NCBI RefSeq assembly: GCF_020404845.1
Contig: NZ_JAIOJZ010000034.1
Span: 1 to 64,000, forward strand
From: Streptomyces hyderabadensis
GTDB taxonomy: Bacteria > Actinomycetota > Actinomycetes > Streptomycetales > Streptomycetaceae
Direction of reading: 5' to 3'
DNA: 64,000 bases
The notes under the pieces were generated by a model, which ran no database searches, was not told the origin of the DNA, and worked only from the letters and a program-made list of their open reading frames with translations. The position numbers and the translations under genes were made by a program. Of this stretch, positions 32,350 through 40,647 are shown in pieces; positions within the stretch are counted from its first letter, which is position 1; each line of letters begins with the position of its first letter.

Positions 32350-33801
32350 ATGGCGCGCATCCGTGTGAGCGTCCTGGGTCCGGCCAGGCTCGAAGTCGAC
32401 GGCGTACCGGCCCGGCTGACCCCGCTGACGACACGGCTGCTGGTCCGCCTGGTGGCGGCCGACGGCGAGCCCGTCCCGGTGCGCCGGCTGCACCGGGACG
32501 TGTGGGCACTCGACGGCGAGCAGCCGCACGCGGCCCAGCGCCACCGCAACGAGGTGCAAAAACGCGTCCTCGAACTGCGCCGGGCGCTCGACCCGGCCCA
32601 GCGCGGTGACGGCGCCCGGGTGCTGCGCACCGAGCAGCTGCTGACCGGCCCGGCGCCCGAGACGGCGTACCGGCTGGTGCTGGCGCCCGACGAGCTGGAC
32701 TGCGCCGAGTTCACCGAGCTGGTCGACTCGGCGCTGCTCGCGGCCCCCGTGTCGGCCGCCGACCGGCTGGCCGCGGCGCTCGCGCTGGTGCGCGGCCGCC
32801 CGCTGGCCGAGGCGGGTGACGAGGACTTCGCCCGGCCGCTGGTCCGCCGGCTCACCGCGCTGCACGAGACGGCCCGCCGCCAGCTGATCCGCAGCCGGAT
32901 GGACCTGGGCCGCCACGACCTCGCGCTGCCGGTCGCCGAACGGATGGCCCGGGAGCGGCCGGACGACCAGGACGTCGCCGAACTGCTCGGCACCCTGCGG
33001 GCCCGGCTGCGCGAGCGGCACGGGCGGGAGCTGCTGCGGCAGCCGTTCCCCGGCGCCGGTGACCTCGTGGTGGTGCGCGGCGACCTGTTCGACCAGGACG
33101 ACGCCAATCTGGTCGTCGGGTTCACCGACACCTTCGACACCGCCACCGAGCAGGATCTGGTGATCAGCCGGGAGAGCGTGCAGGGCCAGCTGGTGGACCG
33201 GCTGTTCGGCGGCGAGCGCAAGCTGCTGGACGACCGGATCCAGGCCGGGCTGCGGGCGTTCCGTCCGGTGCGCACCGAGCGGGTCCAGGACAAGCCGCGC
33301 GGCCGCCGGGTCCGCTATCCCCTCGGTACGACCGTCCCGCTGACGGTGGACGGCCGCCGGGTCTTCGCGGTGGCCTACTCCCGGCTCGGCAACGACCTCG
33401 TGGCCCGCTCCGGACCGGCCGACCTGCGGGCCAGCCTGGACGTCCTGTGGCCGGCCGTCGCCCGCTACGGCATGTACCGGCCGGTCGCGATCCCCCTGAT
33501 CGGCTCGGGTCTCGCCCGGATCGTGGAGCTGGACCGCACCCGGCTGCTGCTCATGATCGTGGAGAGTTTCGCCGCCCACTGCCGCCGCGATCCGGCGACC
33601 GCCCCGGAGCTGCGGGTCGTGATCCGCCCGGCCGACCTGGAGCGGACCGACCTGTCGGTGCTCGGCACCTTCCTGCGCACGGCGCGGCTCCCGGGCGCCC
33701 GCACGGGCCCGGGCACCAGCGCCGACGTCGGCGCCGGCACCGGGGGCCAGGACACCGGTGCCGACGCCGGCGACAGCGGTGGGGCGTACGGCCGCCGGTG
33801 A
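32350..33801 (+). CDS. SARP-type regulator fused to a ThsA-type macro domain
   Basis: About 483 residues from ATG 32350 (GGAG 9 bp upstream; GTG 32335 possible). An OmpR-like winged helix at about 1-95 (VSVLGPARLEVDG, LRRLHRDVW class) is followed by a bacterial transcriptional activator (BTAD) domain at about 115-230 and then a macro domain at about 238-450 with VVVRGDLFDQDDANLVVGFTDTFDT, ISRESVQGQL, YSRLGNDLVARSG and VAIPLIGSGLARI. The macro part aligns throughout with the divergent membrane protein. The C-tail is Gly/Thr/Ala-rich. Normal SARPs carry NB-ARC/TPR sensors; here a nucleotide-signal sensor replaces them. It probably activates genes when the signal binds. Confidence 0.88.
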   Translation: MARIRVSVLGPARLEVDGVPARLTPLTTRLLVRLVAADGEPVPVRRLHRDVWALDGEQPHAAQRHRNEVQKRVLELRRALDPAQRGDGARVLRTEQLLTGPAPETAYRLVLAPDELDCAEFTELVDSALLAAPVSAADRLAAALALVRGRPLAEAGDEDFARPLVRRLTALHETARRQLIRSRMDLGRHDLALPVAERMARERPDDQDVAELLGTLRARLRERHGRELLRQPFPGAGDLVVVRGDLFDQDDANLVVGFTDTFDTATEQDLVISRESVQGQLVDRLFGGERKLLDDRIQAGLRAFRPVRTERVQDKPRGRRVRYPLGTTVPLTVDGRRVFAVAYSRLGNDLVARSGPADLRASLDVLWPAVARYGMYRPVAIPLIGSGLARIVELDRTRLLLMIVESFAAHCRRDPATAPELRVVIRPADLERTDLSVLGTFLRTARLPGARTGPGTSADVGAGTGGQDTGADAGDSGGAYGRR

Positions 33802-34251
33802 CGTCGACATGCCCCCACGGCATCAGCGATCCCGCTTCCGACACCAGTGACCCACCGCTTCCGACCCGCTTCCGGTGCGGGCTCCGGCGCTGATCGGCCC
33901 GCCCGGCGACGGGTCGGCGGCCCCGGTCGGCGGTCCAGGTCAGCGGGAAACCGTCCGGCGGGCGCCCCGGCCGGCCAGAGGACGTCGGCGGGGCCCCCGC
34001 CTCCCCGGCCGCGAGCACCACGTCCGCGGTGCCGCCGCCCCGGCCGCCGGGCGGTTCGCCGTTCCACATGGCCACCAGCCGGTCGGCGCGTTCGAGCGGC
34101 AGCGCGCCGCGGCCTCGGCGAACAGCTAGTCGGCCCCCTTGGCGATGCGGGGGATCCCGACGAGCGTCCGCCCGTCGCCCGGCCCCCGAGGCCCGGAGGG
34201 ATCCCGATCAGCGTCGCCCGATCCGGTGAAGCGGGGCCGTGGGCGGCCGCC
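33802..34251. other. Gene-free 450 bp after the SARP-macro gene
   Basis: No intact gene is recognised. Minus-strand frames give a few protein-like stretches (LPLERADRLVAMWNGE near 34070-34115, RTLVGIPRIAKGAD near 34135-34180) separated by a stop and frame changes, so a decayed gene is possible. I cannot name a parent family. Confidence 0.35.
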
Positions 34252-34902
34252 CTACGGCGCCGGGCTCGGGCCCGGGACGCCGAGGGCGGCGAGCCGCTCC
34301 GCGAAGGGGGTGACCTCCTCGAAGGAGTCCCGCTTCGGCAGCGGGCGACGCGTCGGCGAACCCGCCGGCCCCGACATCAGCGCCGCCAGCTCGGTCGCGG
34401 CCCGCTCGATGCGGGCGTCGAGCCCGTCCGCGCCCCAGTCCTCGGAGGCGGCGTACACCCCGGTGGGCACGACGACCGCCTTCAGGTAGGCGAACAGCGG
34501 CCGCAGGGCGTGGTCCAGCACCAGGGAGTGGCGGGCGGTGCCGCCGGTCGCGGCGATCAGCACCGGCTTCCCGGCGAGGGCGTCCGCGTCGGTGACACCG
34601 AGCGCGTCGAAGAACGACTTGAACAGCCCGCTGTACGACGCCGAGAACACCGGCGTGACGACGATCAGCCCGTCGGCCGCCGCGACCTCGGCGAACGCGT
34701 CCGCGAGCGCCGGGGCCGGGAAGCCGTTGGTGAAGGTGTGCGCGATCTCCACGGCGAGGTCGCGCAGCTCGATCACCCGCACCTCGGCCGGGGCGGGCTC
34801 GGGCGCGGTGGCGGCCGGGGCGGCGGCCGCGGCCAGCCGGTCGGCGAGCAGCCGGGTGGACGACGGCACGCTCAGCCCCGCGGAGACGACGACGAGCTTC
34901 AT
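34252..34902 (-). CDS. NADPH-dependent FMN reductase (CE1759-like)
   Basis: A 216-residue flavodoxin-fold reductase. The N-terminus LVVVSAGLSVPSSTRLLADRL is the FMN phosphate loop; VVTPVFSASYSGLFKSFFDAL and LIAATGGTARHSLVLDHALRPLFAYL are family blocks. It supplies reduced FMN to the luciferase-like monooxygenase encoded immediately upstream (ATGA overlap); these two families are known to occur as a pair. The actual substrate of the pair is unknown. Confidence 0.92.
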   Translation of the reverse strand: MKLVVVSAGLSVPSSTRLLADRLAAAAAPAATAPEPAPAEVRVIELRDLAVEIAHTFTNGFPAPALADAFAEVAAADGLIVVTPVFSASYSGLFKSFFDALGVTDADALAGKPVLIAATGGTARHSLVLDHALRPLFAYLKAVVVPTGVYAASEDWGADGLDARIERAATELAALMSGPAGSPTRRPLPKRDSFEEVTPFAERLAALGVPGPSPAP

Positions 34903-36002
34903 GCGTGTACTCCTTCCTCGGCCGGCGCGTCCTTCCGGGCGGCCAGCAGGGACGCGTGGGTCGGCGCGTCCGGCACGTCCGCCGGGCGGTTCTTGGCGAA
35001 CTCCTCGCGCAGTACCGGCACGACCTCCTCGCCGAGCAGGTCGAGCTGCTCCAGCACGGTCTTCAGGGGCAGCCCGGCGTGGTCCATCAGGAACAGCTGG
35101 CGCTGGTAGTCACCGGCGTAGTCGCGGAAGGCGAGGGTCTTCTCGATCACCTGCTGCGGCGAGCCGACGGTCAGCGGCGTCTGCGCGGTGAAGTCCTCCA
35201 GCGACGGCCCGTGGCCGTAGACCGGCGCGTTGTCGAAGTAGGGGCGGAACTCGCGGACCGCGTCCTGGCTGTTCTTCCGCATGAACACCTGGCCGCCGAG
35301 GCCGACGATCGCCTGCTCGGGCGTGCCGTGCCCGTAGTGGGCGTACCGGGCCCGGTACAGCTCGACCATGCGCTTGGTGTGGTCGGCGGGCCAGAAGATG
35401 TTGTTGTGGAAGAAGCCGTCGCCGTAGTACGCGGCCTGCTCGGCGATCTCCGGGGAGCGGATGGAGCCGTGCCAGACGAAGGGCGCGACGCCGTCCAGCG
35501 GCCGCGGGGTGGAGGTGAAGCCCTGCAGCGGGGTGCGGAACTTGCCCTCCCAGTTCACCACGTCCTCGCGCCACAGCCGGTGCAGCAGGTTGTAGTTCTC
35601 GACGGCGAGGTTGATGCCCTCGCGGATGTCCTTGCCGAACCAGGGGTAGACCGGGCCGGTGTTGCCGCGCCCCATCATCAGGTCCACCCGGCCGTCGGCC
35701 AGGTGCTGGAGCATCGCGAAGTCCTCGGCGATCTTCACCGGGTCATTCGTGGTGATCAGCGTGGTGGAGGTGGACAGCACCAGCCGCTCGGTGCGGGCCG
35801 CGACGTAGCCGAGCATGGTCGTCGGCGACGAGGGCACGAAGGGCGGGTTGTGGTGCTCACCGGTGGCGAAGACGTCGAGCCCGACCTCCTCGGCCTTGAG
35901 CGCGATGGCGACCATGGCCTTGATGCGCTCACGCTCGGTCGGCGTACGGCCCGTGGTCGGGTCGGGCGTGACGTCGCCGACGGTGAAGATGCCGAACTGC
36001 AT
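34899..36002 (-). CDS. Luciferase-like flavin-dependent monooxygenase (CE1758-like)
   Basis: A 367-residue LLM-class TIM-barrel enzyme: MQFGIFTVGDVTPDP opening, FATGEHHNPPFVPSSP near 60, LMMGRGNTGPVYPWFGKD near 130 and VWHGSIRSPEIAEQAAYYGDGFF. It uses FMNH2 from the coupled reductase and O2 to oxidise an unknown organic substrate. ATG 36002; the two-gene operon has its promoter in the 118-bp gap shared with the divergent YnfA-like gene. Confidence 0.92.
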   Translation of the reverse strand: MQFGIFTVGDVTPDPTTGRTPTERERIKAMVAIALKAEEVGLDVFATGEHHNPPFVPSSPTTMLGYVAARTERLVLSTSTTLITTNDPVKIAEDFAMLQHLADGRVDLMMGRGNTGPVYPWFGKDIREGINLAVENYNLLHRLWREDVVNWEGKFRTPLQGFTSTPRPLDGVAPFVWHGSIRSPEIAEQAAYYGDGFFHNNIFWPADHTKRMVELYRARYAHYGHGTPEQAIVGLGGQVFMRKNSQDAVREFRPYFDNAPVYGHGPSLEDFTAQTPLTVGSPQQVIEKTLAFRDYAGDYQRQLFLMDHAGLPLKTVLEQLDLLGEEVVPVLREEFAKNRPADVPDAPTHASLLAARKDAPAEEGVHA

Positions 36003-36120
36003 GATCGCTCAACCTCCAGGTTGTTGACGGTTCAACTATACCCGTGGAACGGAGCACCGCAGGCCGTTATTCCGCAGGTCCGCCGCCCGGCACGGAGGCC
36101 GTGCGTGCGAAGCTGCCCGC

Positions 36121-36459
36121 ATGCTCGTGCTGCGCTCCGCCGCCCTCTTCGTCGTCGCCGCCCTGTTCGAGATCGGCGGCGCCTGGCTGGTGTGGCAGGG
36201 GGTGCGCGAGCAGCGCGGCTGGCTGTGGGCGGCGGGCGGGGTCCTGGCCCTCGGCGCCTACGGCTTCGTCGCCACCTTCCAGCCCGGCGCCCACTTCGGC
36301 CGCGTCCTCGCCGGGTACGGCGGGATCTTCGTGGCCGGCTCGATCCTGTGGGGCGTGGTCGCCGACGGCTACCGCCCGGACCGCTGGGACGTCGCGGGGG
36401 CGCTGGTCTGCCTGGCCGGGATGGCCGTGATCATGTGGGCCCCGCGCAACGGCGGCTGA
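36121..36459 (+). CDS. YnfA/UPF0060-family small membrane protein
   Basis: A 112-residue protein with four hydrophobic helices, matching YnfA: FEIGGAWLVWQGVRE in the first, GAYGFVATFQPGAHFGRVLAGYGGIFVAGSILWG in the middle, DVAGALVCLAGMAVIMWAPR at the end. YnfA relatives resemble SMR transporters; efflux of cationic compounds has been suggested for some. ATG 36121. Confidence 0.92.
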   Translation: MLVLRSAALFVVAALFEIGGAWLVWQGVREQRGWLWAAGGVLALGAYGFVATFQPGAHFGRVLAGYGGIFVAGSILWGVVADGYRPDRWDVAGALVCLAGMAVIMWAPRNGG

Positions 36460-36538
36460 CCCCGAGGGCCGGCCCGCACGCTGACTACCCTGGGCGGCGA
36501 CCGTCCGCACCGCCCTCCGTACGCACCAGGAGCAGCCC

Positions 36539-37318
36539 ATGACCACCGCAGCCGCCCCGTCCGCCGCCTCCCGAATCGCCGTCGTCACCGGTGCGAGCAG
36601 CGGCATCGGCGCCGCCACGGCCCGGCAGCTCGCCGCGGCCGGTTACCGGGTGGTCCTCACCGCGCGCCGCAAGGACCGCATCGAGGCGCTCGCGGAGGAG
36701 ATCGAGGCGGCCGGCCACAAGGCGACGGCGTACCCCCTGGACGTCACGGACCGCGAGGCGGTCGACGAGTTCGCGACCGCGTTCCGGACGGTCGGCGTCC
36801 TCGTCAACAACGCGGGCGGCGCGCTGGGCGCCGACCCGGTGGCCACCGGCGACCCGGACGACTGGCGCCGCATGTACGAGACGAACGTCATCGGCACCCT
36901 CCACCTCACCCAGGCGCTGCTCCCCAAGCTGGAGGCGAGCGGCGACGGCACGGTGGTCGTCGTCTCCTCCACCGCGGGCTTCGCCACCTACGAGGGCGGC
37001 GCGGGCTACGTCGCCGCCAAGCACGCCGAGCACGTCCTCGCCGAGACCCTCCGCCTGGAGATCGTGGGCCGCCCGGTCCGCGTCGTCGAGATCGCGCCCG
37101 GCATGGTCAAGACCGACGAGTTCGCCCTGACCCGCTTCGGCGGCGACGAGGCGAAGGCGGCCAAGGTCTACGCCGGGGTCCCGGCCCCGCTGACCGCCGA
37201 CGACGTCGCCGACACCATCACCTGGGCGGTCACCCGCCCCGCCCACGTCAACATCGACCTCCTGGTCGTCCGCCCCCGCGCCCAGGCCTCGAACACGAAG
37301 GTGCACCGGGAGGGCTGA
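36539..37318 (+). CDS. SDR-family NAD(P)-dependent oxidoreductase (YdfG-like)
   Basis: A 259-residue classical SDR with TGASSGIGAATARQ near residue 20, NNAGGALG near 97, STAGF serine and YVAAKHAEH. Its make-up, including EIAPGMVKTDEF, matches the YdfG group, which reduces 3-hydroxy acids such as serine or allo-threonine derivatives. AGGAG lies 8 bp before ATG 36539. It stands 79 bp after the YnfA-like gene on the same strand. Confidence 0.92.
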   Translation: MTTAAAPSAASRIAVVTGASSGIGAATARQLAAAGYRVVLTARRKDRIEALAEEIEAAGHKATAYPLDVTDREAVDEFATAFRTVGVLVNNAGGALGADPVATGDPDDWRRMYETNVIGTLHLTQALLPKLEASGDGTVVVVSSTAGFATYEGGAGYVAAKHAEHVLAETLRLEIVGRPVRVVEIAPGMVKTDEFALTRFGGDEAKAAKVYAGVPAPLTADDVADTITWAVTRPAHVNIDLLVVRPRAQASNTKVHREG

Positions 37319-37428
37319 CGGAGGCGGGTGACCCGCGGGAGTGAAGTGATACGAGGGTCAATTCCCGTGCGTATCATGCGGGTTCGATCGAACTCAGCGA
37401 ATTTCTCGTGGGACAGGAGTCAAGCGAC

Positions 37429-38235
37429 ATGGTGATGCCCTCCTCGGGGCCGGTCCCGCCCACACCGGAGATCAACACCGCCGTACCGCACTCGGCGCGG
37501 ATGTGGAACTACTGGCTGGGCGGCAAGGACAACTACCTGGCCGATCAGGAGGCCGCCGAGCAGTTCCAGGCGGCCTTCCCCCAGATCGCCGAGAACGCCC
37601 GCGCCTTCCGGGCGTTCCTGGGCCGTGGTGTCACCTACCTCGCGGCTCAGGCGGGGATACGGCAGTTCGTGGACGTCGGTACCGGCCTGCCCACCGAGAA
37701 CAACACCCACGAGCTGGCCCAGCGGGTGGCGCCGGAGTGCCGCATCGTCTACGTCGACAACGATCCGCTGGTCCTGGCCCACGCCCGGGCCCTCCTGGTC
37801 GGCGCCCCCGAGGGTGCCACCGACTACCTCCACGCGGACCTGCACGAACCCGAGGCCATCCTGGAGGCCGCCCGCCGGACCCTCGACTTCGAGCAGCCGG
37901 TCGCAGTCATTCTCAGCGGCATCCTCGGCCACGTGATGGACGACGACGAGGCCCGCGACCTGGTCCGCCGCCTGCTCGCCCCGCTCCCGTCCGGCAGCCA
38001 CCTGCTGATCTGCGACGGCACCGACACCAACGAGGAGCTCCGCTCCGCCCAGCAGGAGCACAACGACCGCACCCCGGTCCAGTACCGCCTGCGCACCCCC
38101 GAGGGCATCGCCTCCTTCTTCGACGGCCTCGACCTCGTCGCCCCCGGCGTCGCCTCGTGCACCCAGTGGCGCCCGGAACCCGGCGCCCCGGCCCCGCACG
38201 TCGACTCCTACGGGGCCGTCGGACGCAAGCCCTAG
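37429..38235 (+). CDS. SAM-dependent methyltransferase, PF04672 (DUF574) family
   Basis: A 268-residue protein of a Streptomyces-expanded methyltransferase family. HSARMWNYWLGGKDNYLADQEAA is the family opening, FVDVGTGLPTENNTHE the SAM site, and RIVYVDNDPLVLAHARALL the strand that carries the acidic ribose-binding residue. Substrates are unknown for the family. ATG 37429 (AGGAG 9 bp upstream) is preferred over GTG 37408. A paralogue lies at 53978-54880. Confidence 0.92.
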   Translation: MVMPSSGPVPPTPEINTAVPHSARMWNYWLGGKDNYLADQEAAEQFQAAFPQIAENARAFRAFLGRGVTYLAAQAGIRQFVDVGTGLPTENNTHELAQRVAPECRIVYVDNDPLVLAHARALLVGAPEGATDYLHADLHEPEAILEAARRTLDFEQPVAVILSGILGHVMDDDEARDLVRRLLAPLPSGSHLLICDGTDTNEELRSAQQEHNDRTPVQYRLRTPEGIASFFDGLDLVAPGVASCTQWRPEPGAPAPHVDSYGAVGRKP

Positions 38236-38256
38236 CCCGGCCTCAGGCGTCCTCGG

Positions 38257-39450
38257 TCAGCCCTTCACGCAGACGACCTGCTTCAGCTTCGCCACGACCT
38301 CCACCAGGTCGCGCTGCTGGTCGATGACCTGGTCGATCGGCTTGTAGGCAGCCGGGATCTCGTCCACGACGCCCGAGTCCTTGCGGCACTCCACGCCCCG
38401 CGTCTGCTCCTCCAGGTCCTTGGTGGAGAAGCGCCGCTTGGCGGCGTTCCGGCTCATCCGCCGGCCGGCTCCGTGGGAGGCGGAGTTGAAGGACTCGGCG
38501 TTCCCGAGGCCCTTCACGATGTACGACCCCGTCCCCATGGAGCCGGGAATGATCCCGTAGTCACCGGAGCCCGCGCGGATCGCGCCCTTGCGGGTCACCA
38601 GCAGGTCCATCCCGTCGTACCGCTCCTCGGCGACGTAGTTGTGGTGCGCGCTGATCTCCGGCTCGAAGACCGGCCTGGCCTTCTTGAACTCCTTGCGGAC
38701 GACGTCCTTCAGGAGCGCCATCATGAGCGTGCGGTTGTACTTCGCGTACTCCTGCGCCCAGAACAGGTCGTTGCGGTACGCCGCCATCTGCGGGGTGTCC
38801 GCGACGAACACCGCGAGGTCGCGGTCGATCAGGCCCTGGTTGTGCGGAAGCTTCTGGGCGACGCCGATGTGGTGCTCGGCCAGCTCCTTGCCGATGTTGC
38901 GGGAACCGGAGTGCAGCATCAGCCAGACGGAACCGGTGGTGTCCGTGCAGACCTCGACGAAGTGGTTTCCGGACCCGAGCGTCCCCATCTGCTTCCCGGC
39001 CCGCTCGTGACGGAACTTGACCGCCTCGGCCACCCCGTCGAACCGCCCCCAGAAGTCGTCCCACCCGGCCGTCGCCAGGCCGTGGAAGCGGCCCGGGTCG
39101 AGCGGGCTGTCGTGCATGCCGCGTCCGACCGGGATCGCCTGTTCGATCTTCGAGCGGAGCCGGGACAGGTCGCCCGGCAGGTCGTTCGCCGTCAGGGACG
39201 TCTTCACCGCCGACATTCCGCAGCCGATGTCGACCCCCACCGCCGCCGGGCACACCGCGCCCTGCATGGCGATCACGGAGCCGACCGTGGCGCCCTTGCC
39301 GTAGTGCACGTCCGGCATGACCGCCAGGCCCTTGATCCACGGCAGGGTGGCGACGTTGCGCAGCTGCTGGAGCGCGCCCTCCTCGACCGTCGCCGGGTCG
39401 GTCCACATCCGGATCGGCACCTTCGCGCCCGGCATCTCCACGTACGACAT
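38257..39450 (-). CDS. rtcB: RtcB-family RNA ligase
   Basis: A 397-residue GTP-dependent RNA 3'-phosphate ligase. The metal/GTP-binding signatures are present in order: VGVDIGCGMSAV, GSGNHFVEV, MLHSGSRNIGKELAEHH, AHHNYVAEE, GSMGTGSYIVKG and NSASHGAGRRMSR, which carries the histidine that takes GMP. It joins 2',3'-cyclic phosphate or 3'-phosphate RNA ends to 5'-OH ends in tRNA repair or splicing. ATG 39450 has GAGG 7 bp upstream. No RtcA or archease gene is beside it. Confidence 0.95.
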   Translation of the reverse strand: MSYVEMPGAKVPIRMWTDPATVEEGALQQLRNVATLPWIKGLAVMPDVHYGKGATVGSVIAMQGAVCPAAVGVDIGCGMSAVKTSLTANDLPGDLSRLRSKIEQAIPVGRGMHDSPLDPGRFHGLATAGWDDFWGRFDGVAEAVKFRHERAGKQMGTLGSGNHFVEVCTDTTGSVWLMLHSGSRNIGKELAEHHIGVAQKLPHNQGLIDRDLAVFVADTPQMAAYRNDLFWAQEYAKYNRTLMMALLKDVVRKEFKKARPVFEPEISAHHNYVAEERYDGMDLLVTRKGAIRAGSGDYGIIPGSMGTGSYIVKGLGNAESFNSASHGAGRRMSRNAAKRRFSTKDLEEQTRGVECRKDSGVVDEIPAAYKPIDQVIDQQRDLVEVVAKLKQVVCVKG

Positions 39451-39654
39451 ATCGTCCTCATTCCCCCGGAAAACAAACAGAAGTCTCAAAGCGCAAAACC
39501 GGCGCCAAGGGCAGCCAAAGGGACGGCTGACCGGCGTTCACGGCGGCGCGTGCGATACACATTGTCTCCAGCGGACGCCCCCGCGCGGCAAGCGAATAAC
39601 CAGCGGGGACACTGGAGTACCGACCACAGCCACACCGTCGAGAGGAGCCGCACC

Positions 39655-40530
39655 GTGCAGCGGAAGGCCTACGTACCCGGCGTCGCCGCCCTCCTGGCGG
39701 CGTTGCTGGCCGGCTGCACCGGCGGCTCGGACGGCGGCGCCACCGCGGACAACTCGAACCCGGGCGAACCCGGTGTCGCGACCGAGGCCGCCGAGCCCGG
39801 CAAGTACCGCACCCTCCCGGAGCCGTGCGGCGCGGTCGGCCGCAAGGCGCTCGACTCGCTGCTGCCCGGCATCGAGGAGATCGCCGACGAGCAGCAGCGG
39901 GAGAAGGCGTACGCGGGCGAGCCGACGCTCGCCTACGACACCGACCGCAAGGTCGGCTGCCGGTGGAAGGTGGAGTCGGCCGAGGCCACCGACCACCTCT
40001 TCGTCGACTTCGAGCGGGTGGTGTCCTACGACGGCTCCGTGAGCGACGACAGCGAGGCCGAGCAGTTGTTCGCCCAACAGGTGGAGGCCGCCGACCTGCC
40101 CGAACCGGTCGTCTCGGAGTCCGGGTCGGCCGACGACTCCCCGTCCGGCAGCCCGTCGGGGTCCGCCGGGGACTCCGGGGAGCCGGCCACCGGGGCGGGC
40201 GGTACGCCCTCGTCGTCGTCCTCGGCCTCCTCTTCCTCGTCCTCTTCCTCTTCCTCGTCGAGCGCGTCCCCCGACGCGACGCCCACCGACGTCCAGCCCC
40301 GGCTCCTGGACGATCTGGGCGACGAGGCGTTCCTGGACGACGCGCTCAGCAGTTCCGGCTCGACGGCGAAGCGGCGCACGGTGACTGTGGCGTTCCGCAC
40401 GTCGAACGTCATGGTGACCATCGAGTACGCGGAGCAGTCGGCGACGCTCGGCGTCGTGCCGGACAGCGAGGAAATGCAGGACAAGGCGCGGAAACTGGCG
40501 TCCCAGCTGGCGGATTCCCTGGGCGGCTGA
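39655..40530 (+). CDS. DUF3558-like lipoprotein with poly-serine tract
   Basis: A 291-residue secreted lipoprotein: the signal peptide has a hydrophobic core and lipobox LLAGC near residue 22. The mature part opens KYRTLPEPCGAVGRKALDSLLPG, as in DUF3558 proteins, and has a second cysteine in VGCRWKVE. Residues about 180-205 are a run of serines within a low-complexity linker. The last part (RTVTVAFRTSNVMVTIEYAEQ) is the second half of the domain. GTG 39655 with GAGGAG 8 bp upstream; the long frame to the left is antisense to rtcB and not coding. Function unknown; surface-located. Confidence 0.85.
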   Translation: MQRKAYVPGVAALLAALLAGCTGGSDGGATADNSNPGEPGVATEAAEPGKYRTLPEPCGAVGRKALDSLLPGIEEIADEQQREKAYAGEPTLAYDTDRKVGCRWKVESAEATDHLFVDFERVVSYDGSVSDDSEAEQLFAQQVEAADLPEPVVSESGSADDSPSGSPSGSAGDSGEPATGAGGTPSSSSSASSSSSSSSSSSSASPDATPTDVQPRLLDDLGDEAFLDDALSSSGSTAKRRTVTVAFRTSNVMVTIEYAEQSATLGVVPDSEEMQDKARKLASQLADSLGG

Positions 40531-40543
40531 ACCCGTCCCGGTC

Positions 40544-40565
40544 CTCCCCGCGCCCGCGCGGGGAG
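40544..40565. terminator. Hairpin between the two DUF3558 lipoprotein genes
   Basis: Arms CTCCCCGCG and CGCGGGGAG with a four-base loop, 14 bp after the first lipoprotein stop; outer pairs CCGG/CCGG may extend it. Confidence 0.5.
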
Positions 40566-40647
40566 CACCGGAACCGGGACCGCACGATTTCTTCACCGCG
40601 TACCGTGGCCCCTCGGACCCGTTCCGAACGCAGGAACCACGAGTGCC

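Noticed and set aside
28105..33801. Classical Thoeris (thsA/thsB), CBASS or an NLR-TIR pair
   Set aside because: There is no SIR2-containing ThsA, no CD-NTase, and no NB-ARC/NACHT domain in the putative receptor; only the TIR-like and macro-type domains are shared with those systems.
34252..36002. Part of the TIR/macro island
   Set aside because: The flavin reductase/LLM pair is a known metabolic duo found widely and lies beyond a gene-free gap.
38473..39654. Long N-terminal extension of the DUF3558 lipoprotein
   Set aside because: It is antisense to rtcB; a proper signal peptide with GAGGAG before it starts at GTG 39655.
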